A DNA stretch of 25,973 nucleotides from Cudoniella acicularis (lineage: Eukaryota > Ascomycota > Leotiomycetes > Helotiales > Helotiaceae): the NCBI GenBank assembly GCA_013054445.1, contig JAAMPI010000781.1, positions 1 through 25,973 of the forward strand, read 5' to 3'. Shown piece by piece: positions 19,940 to 25,973 of the stretch; position 1 is the stretch's first letter, and every line of letters starts with the position of its first letter. The notes beneath the pieces are model-generated. The model worked only from the letters and a program-made list of their open reading frames with translations, had not been told where the DNA came from and searched no databases. Made by a program: the position numbers and the translations under genes.

Positions 19940-21202
19940 ATGACGGAAACATCTGAAGAGCCGGCCAGCGTTGTCTCTCAAGTCTCCTCCCCTCCCAGCA
20001 ATGTTATTCGGCAAAATCACAAGCAATCAAACAAAAACAGAATGGCGTGTTTAACTCGGTGGTACGACGAAGAGGTCCGAAAATGCCTCCAAACGCATAC
20101 CGAGGGCAGTGACATGCACAGAGCCTCAATAAAAGAACTTGACTCGAAACTGCGACTAGGAGATTTCTCATGGGATGAAATGCGCATCGAAAAACGATAT
20201 TTTATCCGTTTCCCAACGCAGATAAAGATTATGCAGCATATGAGACAGCACAACTACATTGATAAACCAAAAAGCTCAGAAAACAAACAACATGCGTACA
20301 AGTTGTACGAGAAGATTGGTCTGCACGCCCAGGGTATGGACATCAGCATTGACTTTGTGGCAATTTGTCGATTCAAAGTCGACAACTTTATTGTCTCGAA
20401 AGGGCGGGCTATGGTGAGAGCTAGTGCATGTGAGATTGAAGCTGGAGGACCCCTTTGGGCAGAATACACCAGAGCCTGGTTAAGAGATGACTGGGACGGA
20501 GATATTTCTGCACCACCACAGTCCCGCAACAGCAAACAACGCAGCGAAAAATCTTTGCCTTCGACGATGGTCGACTTTGATAAATGTTCGAGTATCGACA
20601 AGCAACATAACGATATCACTTTACCCTCTACCTTGTCCAACTCCAATGATGTTTTGGATGTCAACATACCAAATGACAACACCTTCCCTTCCACAATCTC
20701 CAACCCCGATATCGTTTTGGATATCAACCTACCTTACGACGACACATTTTTCCCTCCAACGATAGCGGACCCGGAGAGCGTTTTAGCTATCGATAACTTC
20801 ATCGCCGGTGTTATTGACCCAGAAGCCGGACAGTCAGTCATTGGTCCTTTCTCGGATTCTGCTACTCCTGCAGCCAATACACCAATTTCTACTGCAACCC
20901 CACAAGGACGAAAGAGATCTCACGATATGTACAGCTCAGATCTGGAACCGGGAGGGTTGAATAGAGAAGCGAAAGTGGACGTTACCTTCCCACCAACTGC
21001 AAAACAGTCCTGCCGGCAAACCACCCTCGAACACACTTCAACACAGCTGAACATAGGAGGAACTTCCCCACTTGAACTATCACCATCATCCACACCAGCG
21101 CCCGAGCAGACCTACCTACAAGCTACCCGCGAATGCATGCCAGCAAACCAGACCATCTCTCCTGATCTGTTCCAAATCCTACTATCTACAAACCTAGATT
21201 AA
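19940..21202 (+). CDS. hypothetical protein with four ~22-residue repeats
   Basis: A single uninterrupted frame of 420 residues; I do not recognise the family. Residues about 34-190 look like a folded, charged, helix-rich region (RMACLTRWYDEEVRKCLQ, DFSWDEMRIEKRYFIRF, LWAEYTRAWLRDDWDGD). From about 206 to 290 four imperfect repeats of 21-22 residues follow. Each starts with an (L/F)P(S/P)T motif, and the second to fourth have a D/E-x-VL-D/A core, as in LPSTLSNSNDVLDVNIP and FPSTISNPDIVLDINLP. The rest is S/T/P/Q-rich and probably disordered, with a short basic GRKRSH near 322 that could be a nuclear signal. Acidic hydrophobic repeats in a disordered tail after a folded head suggest a regulatory or interaction protein, possibly nuclear; that is inference. 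It is divergent from rtg2. Confidence 0.7.
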   Translation: MTETSEEPASVVSQVSSPPSNVIRQNHKQSNKNRMACLTRWYDEEVRKCLQTHTEGSDMHRASIKELDSKLRLGDFSWDEMRIEKRYFIRFPTQIKIMQHMRQHNYIDKPKSSENKQHAYKLYEKIGLHAQGMDISIDFVAICRFKVDNFIVSKGRAMVRASACEIEAGGPLWAEYTRAWLRDDWDGDISAPPQSRNSKQRSEKSLPSTMVDFDKCSSIDKQHNDITLPSTLSNSNDVLDVNIPNDNTFPSTISNPDIVLDINLPYDDTFFPPTIADPESVLAIDNFIAGVIDPEAGQSVIGPFSDSATPAANTPISTATPQGRKRSHDMYSSDLEPGGLNREAKVDVTFPPTAKQSCRQTTLEHTSTQLNIGGTSPLELSPSSTPAPEQTYLQATRECMPANQTISPDLFQILLSTNLD

Positions 21203-22388
21203 GCTAGGATCAATACACCACTTCCAAGCGCGACTGCATCAATAACTACTTGAGCAACTAAACCAAACATCCGCATCAAGCATCGATATCAGGCATCAAT
21301 ACACAACAGCTCAAATTCCTCTACAACACCAAAAAAGCCCCTCAACATTGCTTACACAAAATCGAAACACTCCGCCAGCTCCCACCACTACCCGATATAT
21401 TCCTATCACCCCAGGAACCTAGAGGCATACACGACTCATTGGTCCAGCGGTGAATAACACAACACAAATCCATCCTTAAACTCATCAACTCATTCATTCA
21501 AAACCACCCCGCAGAACCCACCGAGTCACTGCAACCGAACCACTCAGTCAAGTCACACAGATTTATTCATTCACCACCAAGCCTCCCTATAAATATCCAT
21601 CTTCCATATCGTAAACGCGGAACACCTATGCACGTTTACACCTACAGTCTACAATCACACGTCTAACTCTGAACTCCCGTCTTCTCTTTTAAAGTCCTTA
21701 AGAGTAGTTCGGAATTCAAAAGCAACCGACCCACCGCCTCCATCCAGAACGGCTCACACACCCCCTTCTCAACCTGGCGAACAACGAAATCACCACCATC
21801 GCCCTCAACCACACACTCCTTCCCTTCCCAGCACCCAAACCCTCTACTACTGCTCCTATTGCCTAGACCCCTCTTACTCCTCCTTTCCCTCTTTCAAACC
21901 CCATCCCCAACCTTACCACACACGCCTCCAACCCTGCGAAAAGCGAAAAAGGACTATCCACATATTAGTGTAGTCACTTGTCGAATGTGATGATTTAGAA
22001 ACCGTAGAGGTTTTCGATAAGGAATGTGAGGATTGTAGTGGTCGTCCTCGGGATTAGGCTATGTACGGGGGGTGTTTTTGCTTTAATTTTTCGGAGGTGT
22101 TGGTTGGTTGGGGTGGAGAGTTGATGGTGCTGCTTTTTCAAACCTGGGGAAGTGGGGGTATGAAGTAATGACTCTAGGCGGGTCCTGAATATCTTAGGGA
22201 TGTGATTGCTCAACTGTGTTTGTACAAATTTAGTGTACATAGGATTCAACGGCGCTGCCTACGAAGATAATGCGAGTAGAGCAAATAGATGAGTGAAAAC
22301 AATATAATTCGCTTGATTTCTTCATGAGAAATGTGTGTGACCAACAAAGCTAGACTGTACTGAACAACACCGCCACTAATGCGGGCAT
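21203..22388. other. convergent spacer; C/A-rich, no supported gene
   Basis: Nearly 1.2 kb between the 3' ends of the orphan and the cysteine-rich gene. The left 700 bases are strikingly C/A-rich and G-poor on the plus strand (for example ACCCACCGAG and CCACCCCG tracts). This gives long P/T/Q-type open frames that I treat as compositional. The minus frame 21995-22249 has no domain. The far right should be the 3' untranslated region of the minus gene. Confidence 0.5.
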
Positions 22389-23534
22389 CTAAGATATAGA
22401 ACTATCAATCGATCGATCATCGAGATCACCGAAATTAAGGTTACTATGAAGGAGTCTCCGTCTCCGTCTTCTCGGCAGGCTACTGGGCACCTCAAGGTCC
22501 TCAACTTCAACAAAACACCCCCGTCCACAATTACAAACACCTAGACCATATCTCAAGTGGCCATCACGACAAAGTTGTCGGCGACCCCACTTATCCGTAC
22601 TCACACACATCGGATTGTGCATGCACATGACTCGTATTCGATTGATGCAGGCGTTGCGTGGATTTCCTGGTCTCTTCATTGCAATATGATCGGGGTTGAC
22701 ACATGCGAAGCGTTCGAAAAGTCCTCCGCATTCTTTTGGATGGAGCTCGGGATCTGGAGCTCGCTTTCGATACGTTACACATGCGAACGACTGGAAACGC
22801 CCTCGCTGACACCTATGGTCGTAATCTCCTTCTGGAATGGGGAATGCGCTTCCTATTTTCAATAACTGGAGTAGGCGGCAGACTCGATAAACTACAGGTA
22901 CGCTGGAGAAAGAGACGAACTGCTCTGGATAGCCACTGCGATCCTCTTCGCCATATTGGTCTTGAAACCAACATATATTCTCGTGGTTGGTATGATCGCA
23001 AGGATTCTCCAGCGGAATTTCGCACTGGGAACCTTCGTTTTTCCGGTCTACGAACCAGCAGTCGTCGACATTATCAGGTTGGTTTGTAGCAGCTATTTTC
23101 AGAGCCATCTATAAAAGCCGATCAGAACGAGGACATCCGCTACACAACATATCCAAGATTTTAAATATGTTTGTCGCATCACTTACCTCCTCAGCGAACT
23201 CCCCCCATGTCATTGTCTTGCCGTCAGCTTCTCTAATTGGAAGCACCTCTCGATTTGAGTTATGCCCACCAAGTTTTCCAGCCAAAGGATTGGGGTTTTC
23301 AGCAAGCCATCTCGCGAATCGTCCGCGAAGGAACTCCTGGGAACGAGTGATTGCAGCATCTGAACACTCGCGGTAGTTGTCGTTATTGTTGATTGAAGGA
23401 TCTAATCGCTTTGTGTGTTGTAGAATCGGGGGCAAATAAATTGATTGCTCAGTTTCATCCGGGTCAGGGGTTGTTACTTCCGAAAGCCTGTAAAAGTTGC
23501 CATCAAACTCATGCTCTTCGTCTGAAAAACTCAT
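22389..23534 (-). CDS. cysteine-rich hypothetical protein
   Basis: Two exons (23534-23187 and 23108-22389) join through a 78-base intron (GTAAGT..TTATAG) to 355 residues. The first exon encodes an acidic N-terminus (MSFSDEEHEFDGNFYRLSEV) and a conserved-looking block (SQEFLRGRFARWLAENPNPL) ending WGEFAEE. The second is rich in cysteine: DDCWFVDRKNEGSQCE, ENICWFQDQY, RCQRGRFQSFACV, ECGGLFERFACVNPDHI, ACINRIRVMCMHNPMC and GVCNCGRGC, then a basic run RRRRRR near the end. There is no signal peptide, so the cysteines more probably bind metal than form disulfides. I know of no named domain; the two CxxG(R/L)Fx(S/R)FAC segments may be an internal duplication. A second small intron at about 22860-22908 was considered but would close the frame. 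A longer upstream frame exists (to 24041), but the ATG at 23534 gives better composition. Confidence 0.6.
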
Positions 23535-24041
23535 CTTGTTTTTTTTTGACAGTGTAATAGGAGTGGCTAAACACGGATGTGCTGACGGAGCGACGAGGGG
23601 AAAATTGCGAAATTCAGCGAAGTCTAGTAAAAGACTCGGACTGAAGCTTTTGTGGTGAGAATATTGGCGCGCCGTTCGATGATGATTAGATGGCTTGCTG
23701 ATATGGTATTGGTTGGCTCCCGTGGTGATCAGGTGGTGTTGTAAAAATATCGTGGGGCTGAGAAAAAGAGAGGTGTTCAAGAACTGAAGTATGTCTGCAC
23801 AACAAAATGAGCTCCTTGTGTTGTTTGTTCCTGTTTGGGGAAGAGACAGTTCCACTTTCTGCTCGCGAGGTTGCCTTAGGTAGAAACAACCTAGAAGTGT
23901 CACGCAGTCGTGCTTTCCCAAAGCCAAGGAAAGACAACCTGGAAATTTCTTGGACCTTCCCTCGCCGAGTTCGTTGAATAAGACATGTTGATACCGATTT
24001 AGGGATTTCACCAGTCCTTCTTTCTCATCTTGCTGTCTCAC
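23535..24041. other. upstream region of the cysteine-rich gene
   Basis: About 500 bases before the ATG at 23534. The minus frame stays open by chance through this leader (to 24041) with H/S/P-rich low-information sequence and no domain, so I treat it as 5' untranslated and promoter DNA. A T-rich tract lies just upstream of the ATG on the plus strand (23538-23548). Confidence 0.45.
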
Positions 24042-24043
24042 TA

Positions 24044-24202
24044 TCCGTTACGCTGCGGCCAGGCCCGCGTTAGACCGTGCGGTGCTAAGCGAACTTGATC
24101 AGCAAATTATATTGTCAGATTCTGGATTTAAAGACCTTGATTCGCTTAAACTTTGCGGTATATTTGAGCACAGAAACGTGGGCCTGGCCGCAGCGTAACG
24201 GA
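24044..24202. mobile_element. 159 bp MITE-like element, 23 bp perfect inverted repeats, TA flanks
   Basis: Positions 24044-24066 (starting TCCGTTACGCTGCGGCC) are the exact reverse complement of 24180-24202. Each end abuts TA (24042-24043 and 24203-24204), the target duplication of Tc1/mariner-type transposons. The inner part keeps weaker inverted symmetry, for example TAAGCGAA on the left (24090s) against TTCGCTTA on the right (24140s). The whole could therefore fold as a long imperfect hairpin. There is no room for a transposase, so this is a non-autonomous element. It sits between the promoter side of the cysteine-rich gene and the 3' side of the bZIP gene. Confidence 0.85.
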
Positions 24203-24450
24203 TATTCTAGAGAAAATGAGACTTGCATATATTCCTCTATAATGGCAACAATTCTGTTAAGTTTCAAAGCATGACCCTCCAACACCCAAAAGAATTCCCT
24301 TTTGAAATCGCAACAGTGATAAAATCCAGCCAGCGACGACGTCACAAAACCCCAGCGTATGACAAGAAACATGAGCAGTGATCCACACCACGACATCCCA
24401 AATCAACTCCGTTCAAATAACATCCAGCTTAAAGCAAAGAAATTCTCAAA

Positions 24451-25216
24451 TCAAAATAAAAACGCCCACTTTTTCCTAAACCCATCGGTAACACGCCATG
24501 CGCTTGCATCCCAACTTTCAGCCCCTTTCCGAATAGTGAAAGGTTCAATACAGGAAAATAAATCTCCTAGGAAGTCTTCAGTGCTGAAAGAGTCGCTCAA
24601 ATAAATCATCTTATCCCTCAATATTGGGAGCGGAAAACGGTCGATCCATTGATAATGCACAACTTCTAGTTGCAATTTCGACGGGCGCAAGCTTGGAGGC
24701 GTGCATTCCTTAGGAGGAAGAGAGCGGCCAATGTTGGGAACTCCACAAGGGAGGCCGAGGATAACCCCATTACAAAAGAGGGCCGAGTAGACTGAATGAC
24801 TGGGTGAGATATGGCGATGGTCATGTGAAATCGAGGGAACAGGGGAGACTTTTATGATATCCACATATGCTGATGATTGATTTGACTCGATGGTGGTAAT
24901 TTCCTCTGGAGAAGTGGTTGAGTTTGTGCGACCTCGCGATGACTTCTTAATCACAACGGCGCTCTGGGCTTTAGAGGGACTTTCTCCCCCTTTCACAGAC
25001 CCTGCTAATCGTTTCCCTAAAAAGCGAGCTGGAATCAGCCACTGCTTGAATCCACGCCCGGTTATATGCATTCTGGGAGTCAGAACCCTATTGTCAGAAA
25101 ATAGAGGGAAACTCACGGCGCGCTCTCTGGGCTAATCTGTCTTGGATCTGCTTCCGTTTCTTGGGATCAAGAACTCCAAACCATTGGTCTTCCTCTGCCT
25201 GCTTCTTTCTCCCCAT
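24451..25216 (-). CDS. bZIP-type DUF3425 transcription regulator
   Basis: Two exons (25216-25117 and 25016-24451) join through a 100-base GT..AG intron to 221 residues. The splice was chosen because it restores QIQDRLAQRARRKRLAG (about 24-40), a bZIP basic-region signature (NRxAQRxxR-like with D for N) preceded by the usual MGRKKQAEEDQWFGVLDP start. No leucine heptads follow, only an S/T/K-rich linker, as is common in this family. Residues about 141-221 (PSLRPSKLQLEVVHYQWIDR, then FPLPILRDKMIYLSDSF, SWDASAWRV and a C-terminal KKWAFLF) match the fungal DUF3425 domain (PF11905) as I know it. Such proteins are nuclear regulators, often of stress or secondary metabolism; the target genes are unknown. 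It is shorter than many relatives (about 250-450 residues). Confidence 0.8.
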
Positions 25217-25770
25217 GGTGACACGTGAATGGGTTTACTCCGTGGACACTGATATTTCTGCCAATGAGACCTTCGCTCTGGCACACATACTAGGACCTCG
25301 AGCTCTATTTTTTACACCAAAAGCAAGCAAATCGGATAGCGGAAAGGGCAAGAGATTTCGATATCCAATGAAAAGAGGTCAAGAACCGAGGCTAGCGGAC
25401 AATTGCCGTGAAATGCACAAAATGATCTTTGAGTAAACCCGGAAGTAATTCCAAATCCCAATGAAGTCCTTGATATGGAGTGCTCCAAGGGTAAGAAGGA
25501 AGTCAGAATCTAGTCTGATTTAAATGTCGAGTCGTCGAGGGGTGAGGTTTGTCAGAAATACAATTAATCAGCAGTAGTCGAGATGACCAATCAGGAGGGG
25601 AGGGTCTAATTTCTGACATCCCCAACGGTCCACAAAATGATCTCCTTGCAAACTTGTTTCTGACATGCTCACTTCCGCCATCCGTCGTGCCGAAAACCCG
25701 TGGCGTTTTCATGCAAAATCCTTTCACGTGATCCTCGCGTGGGTTCACGTCACCGTGTTTGTGAAGTGCA
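25217..25770. other. upstream region of the bZIP gene; nothing else supported
   Basis: About 550 bases between the bZIP start and the transposon end. Open frames on both strands (for example 25161-25436 plus) have no domain and overlap the real exon in part. The bZIP promoter is expected here; no TATA-like element stands out. Confidence 0.45.
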
Positions 25771-25973
25771 TAGGCTGCGTGATGGGTAGTGGGTAGTACC
25801 CATTACCCGCGGGCTACCCACCACGGGTGGGTATAGTTTCTCTTACTCCTATATGGGTACCCGCGGTACCCGTACTACATAAATAATTACATAAATTTAT
25901 GTAAATTCTTCTTCCTTATACATATTCTCCTAGCACACGCTCTTCTTTCTTGTGCACGCTCGTCTTATATATG
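25771..25973. mobile_element. probable hAT-type transposon end, cut by the window edge
   Basis: From 25781 the DNA is packed with alternating GGGTA and TACCC words (GATGGGTAGTGGGTAGTACC, then ACCCGCGGGCTACCC, CCACGGGTGGGTA and GGGTACCCGCGGTACCCG by 25880), forming several overlapping palindromes. Dense subterminal repeats of this kind, after a TAGGCTG-like start (25771), are familiar from fungal and plant hAT elements. If the tip is at 25771, the eight bases at 25763-25770 (GAAGTGCA) would be one copy of the target duplication. After 25880 the sequence becomes AT-rich with no transposase frame yet. Family assignment is from pattern memory only, and the other end is not visible. Confidence 0.5.

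Noticed and set aside
22860..22908. possible 49-base intron in the cysteine-rich gene (GTACCT..AATAG)
   Set aside because: Removing it shifts the frame and soon hits a stop; the unspliced frame stays open and cysteine-rich.
23535..24041. N-terminal extension of the cysteine-rich protein to 24041
   Set aside because: The added ~169 residues are low-information H/S/P-rich sequence that reads like an untranslated leader; the ATG at 23534 precedes the first convincing protein sequence.
1..25973. CRISPR arrays, tRNA genes, bacterial operon signals
   Set aside because: No regular spacer-repeat array, no cloverleaf with a GGTTCGA-type T loop, and the intron-rich gene style is eukaryotic.

Overview
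This is a window of filamentous ascomycete nuclear DNA, most likely from Leotiomycetes/Helotiales. That placement is my inference from protein resemblance and gene style. Support comes from frequent ~47-60 bp GT..AG introns with CTAAC/CTAAT-type branch points, pyrimidine-rich leaders, and fungus-specific families (CE15 esterase, RTG2, DUF3425 bZIP). No bacterial signals, tRNA or rRNA genes were seen.

Left block (1-2,867, minus strand): the 5' end of an SQT1/AAMP-type WD40 gene runs off the left edge. Beside it is a complete eight-exon 4-coumarate-CoA-ligase-like acyl-CoA ligase ending in the peroxisomal signal AKL. From about 3.0 to 7.7 kb there is little confident coding: simple repeats at 3.56-3.66 kb, a decayed trace of a fungal membrane-protein gene (about 3.7-5.0 kb), and a long C/T-rich tract that ends as the intron-containing leader of the next gene.

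Middle block: an eight-exon gene (7,865-10,688, plus) encodes a large AlkB-type Fe(II)/2-oxoglutarate dioxygenase with two cysteine clusters. A gene-poor stretch follows, with a homopolymer/N assembly scar (12,625-12,685) lying inside what looks like a broken membrane-protein gene. Next is an intact, intronless, secreted CE15 glucuronoyl methylesterase (13,170-14,366, plus), which would attack lignin-glucuronoxylan ester links in plant cell walls. After it come two divergently arranged broken genes of fungus-specific families (14,723-15,725 minus, one frameshift; 16,464-17,474 plus, two frame changes and a stop).

Right block: RTG2 (17,649-19,419, minus) and an unrecognised protein with 22-residue repeats (19,940-21,202, plus) share a 520 bp divergent intergenic region. 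A cysteine-rich hypothetical (22,389-23,534, minus) and a DUF3425 bZIP-type regulator without a visible leucine zipper (24,451-25,216, minus) follow. Between these two lies a 159 bp TA-flanked inverted-repeat element (MITE). At the right edge a GGGTA/TACCC-rich palindromic segment looks like one end of a hAT-type transposon.

The genes do not form an obvious pathway or cluster. Conserved housekeeping genes (SQT1, RTG2) are interspersed with fast-evolving, decayed and transposon-marked segments. I found no convincing new multi-gene system. The best leads are the cysteine-cluster AlkB architecture, the paired gene relics, the MITE, and the repeat-bearing orphan.
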